Source: Bordetella sp. H567
GTDB lineage: Bacteria > Pseudomonadota > Gammaproteobacteria > Burkholderiales > Burkholderiaceae_B
Assembly (NCBI RefSeq): GCF_001704295.1
Contig: NZ_CP012334.1
Location: 1,624,084 to 1,688,083 of the forward strand
Reading direction: 5' to 3'
Length of the DNA: 64,000 nucleotides
Positions within the stretch are counted from its first letter, which is position 1. The number at the start of each line of letters is the position of its first letter. A program made the translations under genes and the position numbers. Shown piece by piece: positions 7,899 to 16,362 of this stretch. The notes beneath the pieces are model-generated. The model was not told the DNA's origin. It saw only the letters and a list, made by a program, of their open reading frames with translations, and did not search any database.

Positions 7899-8843
7899 CT
7901 ACCCCCCAAGCCCGGCGTCGGGCGAGGTGTTCAGCGTGCCGGCCTGGGTCACGTTGGAGCCGGGCGGCACGTCGCGCGTCAGCCAGACATTGCCGCCGAT
8001 GACGGAGCCGCGGCCGATGGTGATGCGGCCGAGGATGGTCGCGCCGGCATACACCACCACGTCGTCTTCCAGCACCGGATGGCGCGGCAGTCCTTTCTTC
8101 AGCTCGCCGTTTTCGCCGGGGGGAAAACGCTTCGCGCCCAGCGTCACCATCTGGTATAGCCGCACGCGGTCGCCGATCACGGCGGTTTCGCCGATCACCA
8201 CGCCGGTACCGTGATCGATGAAGAAGCTGCGCCCGATGGTCGCGCCGGGATGGATATCGATGCCCGTATCGGCATGCGCGATCTCGGCAACGATGCGGGC
8301 CAGCAGCGGTACGCCGAGCAGGTAGAGTTCATGCGCCAGGCGGTGGTGGATCATCGCCAGCACGCCGGGATAGCACAGCAGCACTTCATCGACGCTGCGC
8401 GCCGCCGGATCGCCCTGGTAGGCCGCGATCACGTCGGCGTCCAGCTTGCGGCGCACCGCGGGCAGCCGCGCGCCGAAGGCACGCACGATTTCTTCCGCGC
8501 GCTGTTCGGTTTCCGTACGGATGGGGCCGCGATTGCGTTCCGCATGGTTCAGTTCCAGCCGCACCTGGTGCAGCAGGGCATCGAGCGCGGTACCGATGGT
8601 ATGGCCCACGTAGAAGTCTTCCAGCTCTTCGCGCAGGTCGATGGGGCCCAGGCGCATGGGGAAGAGGGCGCCGCACAGCGCCGCGACGATCTGGCGGATA
8701 CTTTCCTGTGATGGGAATTCGCGGCCGCCGGCATCGCGCAGGCGACCGAGCGGCTCGCGCCATTCCGTACGGACGCCGCGCAGTTCCGAAACGATACGGT
8801 CCAGGTTCCAGGATGCGCTGTGGTGGTTCAGGGGTGCGTTCAT
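7899..8843 (-). CDS. cysE: Serine O-acetyltransferase
   Basis: A 314-residue enzyme that makes O-acetylserine from serine and acetyl-CoA, the first committed step of cysteine synthesis. An N-terminal helical region (about 1-160) precedes a left-handed beta-helix built from hexapeptide repeats: DIHPGATIGRSFFIDHGTG, VVIGETAVIGDRV, VYAGATILGRITIG and GSVIGGNVWLTRDVPPGS. The His in DIHPGA and the His in IDHGTG are the usual catalytic and binding residues. The length fits the longer EpsC-like serine acetyltransferases. The start at 8843 (MNAPLN) is preferred to an upstream in-frame ATG at 8876. The C-terminus is short and lacks an obvious CysE-type final Ile, so complex formation with CysK may differ. 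Confidence 0.9.
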   Translation of the reverse strand: MNAPLNHHSASWNLDRIVSELRGVRTEWREPLGRLRDAGGREFPSQESIRQIVAALCGALFPMRLGPIDLREELEDFYVGHTIGTALDALLHQVRLELNHAERNRGPIRTETEQRAEEIVRAFGARLPAVRRKLDADVIAAYQGDPAARSVDEVLLCYPGVLAMIHHRLAHELYLLGVPLLARIVAEIAHADTGIDIHPGATIGRSFFIDHGTGVVIGETAVIGDRVRLYQMVTLGAKRFPPGENGELKKGLPRHPVLEDDVVVYAGATILGRITIGRGSVIGGNVWLTRDVPPGSNVTQAGTLNTSPDAGLGG

Positions 8844-9057
8844 GGCGCTCAGGCTGCGGGTGGAGGTGACATACACGCGCCGGCACCGGAGCGCGGCGGT
8901 GGCGTAATCCTAATTTACCCCGATGGCAGCTCGTCCGCCGGGGCAAACCTTGCCATGCAAAGGGTTTATGGCGCACCGCGGGCGGGAATGCGCGCGTCTG
9001 GCCGGTGTGTGTCGCGCGGGCGTCGCGATGCGGCCGCCGGGCCCGCCAGGGCGGATG

Positions 9058-9894
9058 CTAATCCGCCCCCAACAGCAGGCGCCGCGCCGCTTTCCAGCTG
9101 CCCGCGTCCGGCGCATAGAGCAGGCCGCCGCCGCGATGCGTGGGCTTGTACGGCGATCCGTCGAAATGGGCGCTGTAGCCGCCGGCCTCGTGATGCAGCA
9201 GCCAGCCGGCCGCGTGGTCCCAGGGCATCAGGCGACCGTACAGCAGCACGTCGGCATGGCCGCCCGCGATCATGCGGTACTCATGGGCGGAACAGTTCAG
9301 GATGGTCGACGACGCCAGGCCTAGTGCATTGGCGTTGACGGTGGTGCGCAGTGGCTCGTCCAGATGGCGCACAGCGATCAGGCCGGTCATTTCCTCCGCA
9401 GGCACCGGCGTCGCCACGCGCAGGGGCGTCTGGACGCCGTGTTCGTTTTCCAGCCACGCGCCTTCGCCGCGCACCGCGATGGCGGCATCGCGGCAGAGGG
9501 GGTCGTAGATGATGCCCGCCATGACTTCGCCGCGGCTGACCACGGCCACCATGACGCCGAACAAGGGCAGGCCGGCCACGTAGTTGCGCGTGCCGTCGAT
9601 GGGGTCGATGAGGAAGGCCAGTTCGGCGTCGATCCACACGTTCAGCAGCGTCGGGTTGCGCGAACAGGCTTCTTCGCCCACCACGACGGCGCCCGGATAG
9701 GCGCGCGACAGCCGTTCGCCGATCAGGCGTTCGGCCGCTTCATCGGCGTCCGTGACGACGTCCAGCGGGGAGGTCTTGCTGCGCACGGCAGCCGCGGCCA
9801 GATGGCGGAAGCGCGGCATGATTTCGGCGTCCGCCGCCTCGGCCATGAGCGCGGCGATGCGGCGCGTGTCTTCACGGGTGATGGATCGGAGCAT
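9058..9894 (-). CDS. Inositol monophosphatase family protein
   Basis: A 278-residue Mg-dependent phosphatase of the IMPase/HisN/CysQ superfamily. Metal-binding motifs are clear: VVGEEACS supplies the first Glu pair, DPIDGTRNYVAGLPLFG is the DPxDGTxN(Y/F) motif, and WDHAAGWLLHHEAGG is the second WDxAAG motif. Specificity within the family (inositol phosphate, histidinol phosphate or PAP) cannot be read from these motifs. Its place near cysE might suggest a role in sulfate assimilation by removing PAP, but the two genes are more than 200 bp apart and this is only inference. The next stretch on its 5' side (9895-10175) holds two repeat elements. Confidence 0.85.
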   Translation of the reverse strand: MLRSITREDTRRIAALMAEAADAEIMPRFRHLAAAAVRSKTSPLDVVTDADEAAERLIGERLSRAYPGAVVVGEEACSRNPTLLNVWIDAELAFLIDPIDGTRNYVAGLPLFGVMVAVVSRGEVMAGIIYDPLCRDAAIAVRGEGAWLENEHGVQTPLRVATPVPAEEMTGLIAVRHLDEPLRTTVNANALGLASSTILNCSAHEYRMIAGGHADVLLYGRLMPWDHAAGWLLHHEAGGYSAHFDGSPYKPTHRGGGLLYAPDAGSWKAARRLLLGAD

Positions 9895-9979
9895 GGGATG
9901 CCGAATCTACCACGAGACGGGCCGGCCGGGGCCGGCATGGCGGCCCCGGCATCCCTGCGCCGATTTTGCCCGGCATGGC

Positions 9980-10060
9980 CAAGTGCTTGTACGGCAAGGC
10001 ATTTTTGAAACTCCCCCGAAGCTATCCCTAGGGTTGTCCACAAAACGTGGGGATAAGCCT
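9980..10060 (-). repeat. Dispersed 3' repeat element, copy 2
   Basis: Read on the minus strand this has cttatccccacgttttgtgg, then acaaccctagggatag, an A-run and acaagcacttggcc. It is very similar to copy 3, about 117 bp away, and to copy 1 at 6750-6838 on the plus strand. Both a ttatcc-cca and a ttgtccaca-like motif are present, resembling DnaA boxes. It lies in the 281-bp gap between the phosphatase start and the dehydrogenase stop; apart from copies 2 and 3 I see no gene in that gap. Confidence 0.7.
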
Positions 10061-10096
10061 GGGGCGGGGCGCCTGGGCCATCCCTGCTCGCCAGGC

Positions 10097-10175
10097 GCAA
10101 GTGCTTGTGCGCAAAAGGGTTTTTGAATCTGCCCAAGGGCTATCCCTAGGGTTGTCCACACAATGTGGGGATAAA
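10097..10175 (-). repeat. Dispersed 3' repeat element, copy 3
   Basis: Immediately 3' of the short-chain dehydrogenase stop codon and in the same orientation as that gene. Read on the minus strand: tttatccccacattgtgtgg, acaaccctagggatag, then caaaaaccc and acaagcacttgcgcc. It is a tandem partner of copy 2. In all three copies the element follows a gene's stop in the sense orientation, which suggests it is transcribed as part of the 3' untranslated region. Confidence 0.7.
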
Positions 10176-10934
10176 TCAGGCGCGGATCAGGCCACCGGCG
10201 ATGAAGCCGCCGTCCACGCAGATGACCTGGCCGGTGACATAGCCCGACCTGCGGTCGTCCAGCAGCCAGCTGATCGTCCCGCTCAATTCCGAAGGCTCGG
10301 CATAGCGTTTCTGCGGCACGTGCGCCAGCCAGCGTTGGCGCGCTTCCGGGGCATGCATGCGGCTGACCAGCGGCGTGTCGATGGGGCCGGGCGCCACGGC
10401 GTTGACGCGGATGCCATACTCGGCGAGCTCGATCGCCATGACCTGCGTCAGCGTCACCACGCCGCCCTTGGATGCACCATAGGCCGCGCGGCCCAGATTG
10501 CCGCGCAGTCCCGAGACCGAGGTGATGTTGACGATGGCGCCGTGTCCGCGCCCCCGCATGCGACGCGCCGTTTCGCGAGCCACGACGAAGGTACCGACCA
10601 GGTTCACTTCCAGAGTGCGGCGCAGCAGCGCGACGTCGGTATCCAGGAAGGGCACGTCGCGGCCGATACCGGCGCAATTGACCAGCCCCGCGAGGGGCGC
10701 GAAGTGCCTTTCGACATGCTCCAGCGTGTCCGCCACCGCGGCTTCGTCGGTGACGTCGAGCACGACGCAGCGGGCGTGGTCCGAGGGCATGCTGGCCCGC
10801 GCGGCATCGATGCTGTTGGCGTCGACGTCCGCCACCACGACCTTCCAGCCTTCTTCCAGCAGGCTGTGTGCGACAGCGAGTCCGATGCCGGACGCACCGC
10901 CGGTGATAAGAACCGCATAGGCGTTGAAGTCCAT
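10176..10934 (-). CDS. SDR-family oxidoreductase
   Basis: A 252-residue classical short-chain dehydrogenase/reductase, NAD(P)-dependent. TGGASGIG near the N-terminus is the cofactor loop, VADVDANS after beta-strand 2 has an Asp that favours NAD(H), and NCAGIG is the structural NNAG-type motif. The catalytic Ser is in NITSVSGLRG, with Tyr and Lys in YGASK. The C-terminal VICVDGGF is the usual dimer segment. The substrate is unknown. It is divergent from a TRAP uptake system, with 178 bp between the two starts, so the enzyme may act on the compound that transporter imports; this is inference from position only. Confidence 0.88.
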   Translation of the reverse strand: MDFNAYAVLITGGASGIGLAVAHSLLEEGWKVVVADVDANSIDAARASMPSDHARCVVLDVTDEAAVADTLEHVERHFAPLAGLVNCAGIGRDVPFLDTDVALLRRTLEVNLVGTFVVARETARRMRGRGHGAIVNITSVSGLRGNLGRAAYGASKGGVVTLTQVMAIELAEYGIRVNAVAPGPIDTPLVSRMHAPEARQRWLAHVPQKRYAEPSELSGTISWLLDDRRSGYVTGQVICVDGGFIAGGLIRA

Positions 10935-11112
10935 GATGTCTCCTTGTAATAGCGCAGGAACATTCTTAAGCCATGTGCAATGTCTCTATGATCTAATACT
11001 TTCGCCGCGCGCGGGGAGGGGCTGTTTTTACGGTACCGTGGCGCGTGCGCGTAAACCCGCACATCGCGCAGCGATGCAGCGGAAAAACAAAACGGAGACG
11101 AGAGGACACAGG
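10935..11112. promoter_or_regulatory. Divergent promoter region between SDR gene and TRAP operon
   Basis: This 178-bp gap must hold the promoters of both divergent units. It includes an AT-richer stretch near 10965-11005 (cttaagccatgtgcaatgtc, then atgatctaatac), a plausible place for -35/-10 elements, and a GAGACGAGAGG-like ribosome site close to the DctP start at 11113. I could not assign an exact promoter or operator. Confidence 0.4.
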
Positions 11113-12126
11113 ATGGACCAGACACGACGGAAGTTGATGCTTGCCGCCGCAGGCGGCGCGACGCTCGCCGCCACGCCGATGCGGCAAGCCCTTGCGGCCC
11201 CCGAATTCCGCTACAAGTACGCCAACAACCTGCCCGCCACGCACCCCATGAACGTGCGCGCGCGTGAAGCCGCGGCCGAGATCGCCAAGGACACGAACGG
11301 CCGCTTCCAGCTGGATGTATTTCCCAGCAGCCAGCTGGGCTCGGACACCGACACCTTGAGCCAGCTGCGCTCGGGCGCGGTCGAATTCTTCACCCTGTCC
11401 GGACTGATTCTTTCCACGCTGGTGCCGACCGCGTCGATCAGCGGCGTGGGCTTTGCCTTCCCGGACTACGACACCGTGTGGAAGGCCATGGACGGCGACC
11501 TGGGCGCTTTCATTCGCAAGGAAATCAACGCCAAGGGCCTGCTGGTGATGGACAAGATCTGGGATAACGGCTTTCGCCAGGTCACGACCAGCACGCATCC
11601 GATCAACGGCCCGGGCGACTTCAAGGATATGAAGATCCGCGTGCCGGTCAGCCCGCTGTGGACGTCCATGTTCCAGGCGCTGGGCGCGGCGCCGGCCAGC
11701 ATCAACTTCAACGAGACCTATTCGGCGCTGCAGACGCGGATCGTGGACGGCCAGGAAAATCCGCTGGCCATCATCCAGACCGCCAAGCTCTACGAAGTGC
11801 AGAAGTACTGCTCGATGACCAACCACATGTGGGACGGCTTCTGGTTCCTGATGAACCGTCGCGCATGGGAAAAACTGCCCAAGGACATCCAGGGCATCGT
11901 CGAGAGGCACATCAACGACGCCGGCATGAAGATGCGCGCCGACACGTTCAAGCTGAACGGCGAACTGCAAACGCAATTGGCGCAGCAGGGGCTCACCTTC
12001 AACACGCCCGATCCCGCCCCCATCCGCGAGGCCTTGCGCAAGGCCGGTTTCTACAAGGAGTGGCAGGGCAAGTACGGCGAGAAAGCCTGGGCCGTCCTGG
12101 AACAGTCGGTCGGCAAGCTGTCGTGA
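11113..12126 (+). CDS. TRAP transporter substrate-binding protein (DctP family)
   Basis: A 337-residue periplasmic binding protein for a tripartite ATP-independent transporter. The N-terminus MDQTRRKLMLAAAGG has a twin-arginine-like start followed by a hydrophobic stretch and an ALAAP cleavage region. The mature part is typical of DctP: YANNLPATHPMNVRAREAA, VFPSSQLGSDTDTLSQLRSG, and a conserved Arg in DMKIRVPVSP that usually salt-bridges to a carboxylate. The ligand is therefore probably an organic acid, but which one is not shown. The start at 11113 is chosen over an upstream in-frame ATG because of the signal sequence and a purine-rich ribosome site. Its stop overlaps the permease start (ATGA). 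Confidence 0.92.
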   Translation: MDQTRRKLMLAAAGGATLAATPMRQALAAPEFRYKYANNLPATHPMNVRAREAAAEIAKDTNGRFQLDVFPSSQLGSDTDTLSQLRSGAVEFFTLSGLILSTLVPTASISGVGFAFPDYDTVWKAMDGDLGAFIRKEINAKGLLVMDKIWDNGFRQVTTSTHPINGPGDFKDMKIRVPVSPLWTSMFQALGAAPASINFNETYSALQTRIVDGQENPLAIIQTAKLYEVQKYCSMTNHMWDGFWFLMNRRAWEKLPKDIQGIVERHINDAGMKMRADTFKLNGELQTQLAQQGLTFNTPDPAPIREALRKAGFYKEWQGKYGEKAWAVLEQSVGKLS

Positions 12127-14021
12127 TGCACGACGCGCACACGCAGGCCGCCGGGCCTGCCGTTCCGCCTGCGGGCGGCGGCACTGGCGCGGGTCCAGCC
12201 TGGGTGGGCCGTGCCGACGCCGTGCTGGGCTGGCTGGTCGAGATCCCGGCGGTCATGCTCGTGGTCGCGGAAATCGTGGTGCTGTTCGCCGGGATCGTCG
12301 CTCGCTACGTCTTTCACACGCCCCTGGTGTGGTCGGACGAATTGGCGTCCATCCTGTTCCTGTGGCTGGCCATGCTGGGCGCCGTGGTGGCGTTTCGCCG
12401 CGGCGAACACATGCGCATGACGGCGCTGGTGAACCGCGCCTCGCCGGTGGCGCGGGCCTTCCTGGAAGTGGTGGCGGTGGCCGGCGCCCTGGCCTTCCTG
12501 CTCATGACCGCCATGCCGGGCTACGAGTACGCGATCGAGGAACAGTACGTCACCACGCCAGCCCTGGAGATTTCCAATATCTGGCGCGCCGCGGCGCTGC
12601 CGGTGGGCACCGCGCTGATGATCCTGATCGCCTTGCTGCGGCTGGCGGGGCGCGGCGCATGGCGCGTGACGCTGGGCGCGGTGGCGCTGGTGGCGGCGAT
12701 CGTCGCCGCCATGACGGTGCTGCAGCCGGTATTCGCGGGATTGGGCAATGCCAACCTGGTCGTGTTCTTCGTCGGCATCGTCGCCGTCTGCGTTTTCGCG
12801 GGCGTGCCCATCGCGTTCTGCTTCGGCCTGGCGACCTTCGGCTATCTGGCCCTGACCACGGGCACGCCGATGATGGTGGTGGTCGGGCGCATGGACGAAG
12901 GCATGTCGCACCTGATCCTGCTGGCGGTGCCGATGTTCGTTTTCCTGGGCGTACTGATCGAGATGACGGGCATGGCCGAACGCATGGTCGGTTTCCTGGC
13001 CAGCCTGCTGGGCCATGTGCGCGGCGGCCTGTCCTACGTACTGATCGGCGCGATGTACCTGGTATCCGGCATATCCGGCGCCAAGGCCGCCGACATGGCC
13101 GCGGTCGCGCCGGTGCTGTTCCCCGAAATGCGCAAGCGCGGCGCGCGCGAAGGGGACCTGGTGGCACTGCTGTCGGCCACGGGCGCCCAGACCGAAACGA
13201 TTCCGCCCAGCCTGGTGCTGATCACCATCGGCTCCGTGACCGGCGTGTCCATTACCGCGCTGTTCACCGGCGGGCTGCTGCCGGGCGTGGTGCTGGGCAT
13301 CATGTTGTGCTTCGTGGTGTGGCGCCGCAGCCGCCACGAGAACGTCGATAGCGTGGCGCGGGCGACCCGGGCCGAGATCCTGCGCGCGCTCTTGATCGCC
13401 CTGCCGGCGCTCGCGCTGCCGTTCGTGATCCGTGCGGCCGTCGTCGAAGGCGTGGCCACCGCGACGGAAGTGTCGACCATCGGCATCGTGTATTCGGCCC
13501 TGGTCGGCCTGCTGGTGTACCGGCGTTTCGACTACAGGCGCCTGTGGCCCATGCTGGTCGACACGGCCAGCCTGTCCGGCGCCATCCTGTTGATCATCGG
13601 CGCGGCCACCGGCATGGCGTGGGCGCTGACGCAATCGGGGTTTTCGCACCAGCTGGCCGATATGATGGCGAAGCTGCCCGGTGGCGCGTTCACCTTCATG
13701 GCCGTATCCATCGTGGCCTTCGTGATCCTGGGCAGCGTGCTGGAAGGGATTCCGGCCATCGTGCTGTTCGGGCCGCTGTTGTTCCCGATCGCCAGGCAGA
13801 TCGGCGTGCACGAAGTCCATTACGCCATGGTGGTGATATTGGCCATGGGCATAGGCCTGTTCGCGCCGCCTTTCGGCGTGGGGTATTACGCCGCCTGCGC
13901 CATCAGCCGCGTGCCGCCGGACCGCGGCATGCGGGCCATCGTGGGATATATGGCCTCCATCGCGATCGGCCTGGTCATCGTCGCCGCGATTCCCTGGTTG
14001 TCCATCGGATTCCTGAAGTAG
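12126..14021 (+). CDS. TRAP transporter fused small-large permease (DctQ-DctM)
   Basis: A 631-residue inner-membrane protein joining both TRAP membrane subunits. The N-terminal roughly 200 residues are DctQ-like, with membrane segments and VWSDELASILFLWLAMLGA followed by RRGEHMRM, a DctQ hallmark. The rest is a DctM large subunit of about 12 helices with GVPIAFCFGLATF, LLAVPMFVFLGVLIE, SGISGAKAADMAAVAPVL and FAPPFGVGYY. Such fusions occur in many TRAP systems. It uses a sodium gradient rather than ATP. The ATG overlaps the DctP stop, so the two genes are translationally coupled. The last codons form the first unit of a 16-bp tandem repeat. Confidence 0.93.
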   Translation: MHDAHTQAAGPAVPPAGGGTGAGPAWVGRADAVLGWLVEIPAVMLVVAEIVVLFAGIVARYVFHTPLVWSDELASILFLWLAMLGAVVAFRRGEHMRMTALVNRASPVARAFLEVVAVAGALAFLLMTAMPGYEYAIEEQYVTTPALEISNIWRAAALPVGTALMILIALLRLAGRGAWRVTLGAVALVAAIVAAMTVLQPVFAGLGNANLVVFFVGIVAVCVFAGVPIAFCFGLATFGYLALTTGTPMMVVVGRMDEGMSHLILLAVPMFVFLGVLIEMTGMAERMVGFLASLLGHVRGGLSYVLIGAMYLVSGISGAKAADMAAVAPVLFPEMRKRGAREGDLVALLSATGAQTETIPPSLVLITIGSVTGVSITALFTGGLLPGVVLGIMLCFVVWRRSRHENVDSVARATRAEILRALLIALPALALPFVIRAAVVEGVATATEVSTIGIVYSALVGLLVYRRFDYRRLWPMLVDTASLSGAILLIIGAATGMAWALTQSGFSHQLADMMAKLPGGAFTFMAVSIVAFVILGSVLEGIPAIVLFGPLLFPIARQIGVHEVHYAMVVILAMGIGLFAPPFGVGYYAACAISRVPPDRGMRAIVGYMASIAIGLVIVAAIPWLSIGFLK

Positions 14022-14066
14022 CGGATTCCTGACGTAGCGGATTCCTGAAGGAGCGGATTCCTGTAG
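14005..14066. repeat. Four-unit 16-bp tandem repeat over the TRAP permease stop codon
   Basis: Units of 16 bp run from 14005: tcggattcctgaagta, gcggattcctgacgta, gcggattcctgaagga, and a partial gcggattcctgtag. The first unit encodes the last residues (GFLK) and stop of the permease, so the 3' end of the gene appears to have been duplicated three times downstream. The spacing is exactly 16 bp and the units differ at one to three positions. Confidence 0.85.
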
Positions 14067-14120
14067 GCGCCCGCTGGTTCTTTTCACCGCCGCTGCGGCT
14101 TGCCGGCGCGGCGCCGGTTT

Positions 14121-15029
14121 TCATGCCGGCAGCCGCTGCAGCGCCTGCATCAGGCCTTGGGCGTTGCGCACACCCTGGTCCTCGAAATTGGTGTTCAGGA
14201 TGACGTGGGTCTTGCCTGCCCGTTGCGCCAGCGCACGGACGCGCCGGGCCATCTCCTCCAGTTCGGCCACGCTGTACACGTAGTTGAACCGGCTGGACGA
14301 AGCCTTGCCGGACGATGCCCAGGCCGCGGTATTGCGGCCGTGCATGCGGACCATGGCCATATCGTCGCGCGTGATTTCCCACACCGCCGGCACGCTGTCT
14401 TCCGATGCCGATGGCGAGTCCACCACCGTATGTACGGCGCGCAGCTCCCGCAGGAAGTCCAGCGTGGCCGTTGCGGCGCCGTCCTCGAACCAGGCGCGAT
14501 GGCGGAACTCGACCGATGCGATATGGTCTTCGAGGCGGGCGACGCAGTCGGCGACGCGCGCTCGGCCACGGCGATCCGGCTTGATCCAGCGCGGAAACTG
14601 GAAATGCACCGTGCCCAGCTTGCCGGTCATGCGCAGGGGCTCCAGTGCGAACACGAAGCGGCGCCAGGCTTCGTCCACGATATCGCGCGGCAGGTCGTCG
14701 ACGAATACGACCGCGTTCTCCTCATCGGGCAGTTCGCGGCGCAGGTCCGCGTCCAGGGCGGACGGCGGTGTCTGGTGTCCGGTGAACAGCCGGAATGCCT
14801 TTACATTGACCACGAAGGCCGGTGGCGTGCGCGTGGCCCAGGCCTGCGCCGCGCGGGCGGAGGGCAGGGCGTAAAAGCTGGAGTCCACTTCCACCAGGGG
14901 AAAGCGCGAGGCGTAGTAGCGCAGCCGCCCTTCGGCCGTATCGACCTCGGGTGGATAGAAGCGCCCGCAAGCCAGCAGGGTGGGGTCGGTCCAGGAGGCG
15001 GTGCCGACCAGGATGGACGGGGACATCAT
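14121..15029 (-). CDS. DUF72 domain-containing protein
   Basis: A 302-residue protein of the DUF72 (YecE-like) family, which has a TIM-barrel fold and no firmly established function. Visible family features are an N-terminal ILVGTASWTDPTLL, the FYPPEVDTAEGRLRYYASRF block, VEVDSSFYALPS, FQFPRW, SVEFRHRAWF, and RMHGRN near the C-terminus. It stands alone, convergent with the TRAP operon. A second member of the family lies at 21628-22578; the two are only moderately similar, so they do not look like a recent duplication. Confidence 0.88.
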   Translation of the reverse strand: MMSPSILVGTASWTDPTLLACGRFYPPEVDTAEGRLRYYASRFPLVEVDSSFYALPSARAAQAWATRTPPAFVVNVKAFRLFTGHQTPPSALDADLRRELPDEENAVVFVDDLPRDIVDEAWRRFVFALEPLRMTGKLGTVHFQFPRWIKPDRRGRARVADCVARLEDHIASVEFRHRAWFEDGAATATLDFLRELRAVHTVVDSPSASEDSVPAVWEITRDDMAMVRMHGRNTAAWASSGKASSSRFNYVYSVAELEEMARRVRALAQRAGKTHVILNTNFEDQGVRNAQGLMQALQRLPA

Positions 15030-15075
15030 CAGGCCTTAGACGCTGCCGCGATTCGGCAGGCCCCGATTTTACGGC

Positions 15076-16287
15076 CTAGATCTGCACCGCATCCACGTCG
15101 TAGGTAAACAGCCATTCGTACCGCTCGCGCACGCGGTCTTCATTCCATTCGCGGGCCACATAGGACGCCGCGCCATCGGCGTGGGCGAGGGCGGGGTTGT
15201 GGAAGCGCCGGGCGTTTTCCGCCGACCCGCGCACCACCCTGGCCGTACGGTCCTTGCGCAGTGCTTCATAGCGCCTCAGGGCCTCCTCGATGCCGGCTTG
15301 CCCTTCGTCCAGGCAGCGCGCGAGGATGTAGCCGTCCTCGATCGCCATCGCCGCGCCCGACGCCAGCATCGGCAGGGTCGGATGGCAGGCGTCGCCCAGC
15401 AACGTGATACGGCCTTGCGTCCAGACGGACAAGGGCTCGCGCAGCATCAGCGCCCATTTGAACGGCTGGTCCAGGGCGCGGATCAGTGTTTGCACGTCCT
15501 CGTGCCAGCCCGCGAAATCCGCCAGGCATTCCTCGATGGACCCCTGCTGGGTCCAGGACTCCACCTGCCAGTCGTCGCGTTCCAGGATCCCCACGAAGTT
15601 GACCAGCTCGCCGCGCCGCAGCGGGTAATGGATCACGTGCGCGCCGGGTCCGACCCAGTTCACGGCATACGGTTCGCGTAGATGCGCGGGCAAGCGCGCG
15701 GCGGGAATGACGCCGCGCCATGCCAGCGCGCCCGAGAATGCGGCGTCGTCCGCGCCGAACAGGTGGGCCCGTATCCGAGAGTGCACGCCGTCGGCGCCAA
15801 TCAGGATGTCACCATGGCGCGTGCTGCCGTCCGCCAGCGTGGCGAGGACCTGCGCACCCTCCTGGCGGACCGCTTCCACCTTCGCGTTCAGCTCGATGGC
15901 GTGTGGATCCATCGCCCGCACGGCGTCGACCAGGCAGGCGTGGAGATCGGCACGGTATATGGTCAGGTAGGGATAGCCGTAGCGTGATACGGACTCCGCG
16001 CCCAGGTCGAACAGCGGCCAGGTCTGGCCGGTATTCCACAGGCGTATGCGCTTGCCGGCCGCGGTGCTGGCGCGGCGCGTCAGATCCTCGCCCAGGCCCA
16101 GCTTGAAGAGGGCGTGGTTGGCGTTGGCGCTCAGCTGTATGCCGGCGCCCAGTTCGCGCAGTTCCGGCGCCTGTTCCAGCACGCGTACGGGGAAGCCGCG
16201 CCGCTGCAGGGCCAGGGCCGCCGTCAGGCCTCCCAGGCCGGCGCCGGCGATCAGGATCCGTGGTTTGCGCGCATCGCTGCTATGCAT
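15076..16287 (-). CDS. FAD-dependent monooxygenase (aromatic hydroxylase type)
   Basis: A 403-residue group A flavoprotein monooxygenase. The Rossmann motif ILIAGAGLGGLTAALALQ binds FAD, IGADGVHSRIR is the DG motif linking FAD and NAD(P)H, and GDACHPTLPMLASGAAMAIED is the GD motif for the flavin ribityl chain. The sequence resembles salicylate or 3-hydroxybenzoate hydroxylases, enzymes that hydroxylate aromatic acids before ring cleavage, but the exact substrate is not evident. It follows the Bug binding-protein gene by 75 bp in the same direction, and a LysR gene is divergent, which together looks like a small inducible catabolic unit. No ring-cleavage gene is adjacent. Confidence 0.88.
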   Translation of the reverse strand: MHSSDARKPRILIAGAGLGGLTAALALQRRGFPVRVLEQAPELRELGAGIQLSANANHALFKLGLGEDLTRRASTAAGKRIRLWNTGQTWPLFDLGAESVSRYGYPYLTIYRADLHACLVDAVRAMDPHAIELNAKVEAVRQEGAQVLATLADGSTRHGDILIGADGVHSRIRAHLFGADDAAFSGALAWRGVIPAARLPAHLREPYAVNWVGPGAHVIHYPLRRGELVNFVGILERDDWQVESWTQQGSIEECLADFAGWHEDVQTLIRALDQPFKWALMLREPLSVWTQGRITLLGDACHPTLPMLASGAAMAIEDGYILARCLDEGQAGIEEALRRYEALRKDRTARVVRGSAENARRFHNPALAHADGAASYVAREWNEDRVRERYEWLFTYDVDAVQI

Positions 16288-16362
16288 GATTCATTCCTTG
16301 TTGCGGTGAAGAGCGGCCCGAGCCCTGTCCGTGTCCTTGGCGGCCATATCGGCGGCATCCCC

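Noticed and set aside
7742-7909. N-terminal extension of the sirtuin frame by 56 codons.
   Set aside because: It runs through a dispersed repeat and has no sirtuin similarity; ATG at 7741 gives the family N-terminus.
14005-14066. Tandem repeat considered as a CRISPR-like array.
   Set aside because: Units are only 16 bp, directly adjacent with no spacers, and no cas genes are near.
12051-14087. 678-residue minus-strand open frame, His/Gln-rich, opposite the TRAP permease.
   Set aside because: The composition is the expected reverse reading of hydrophobic membrane codons; the TRAP permease is clear.
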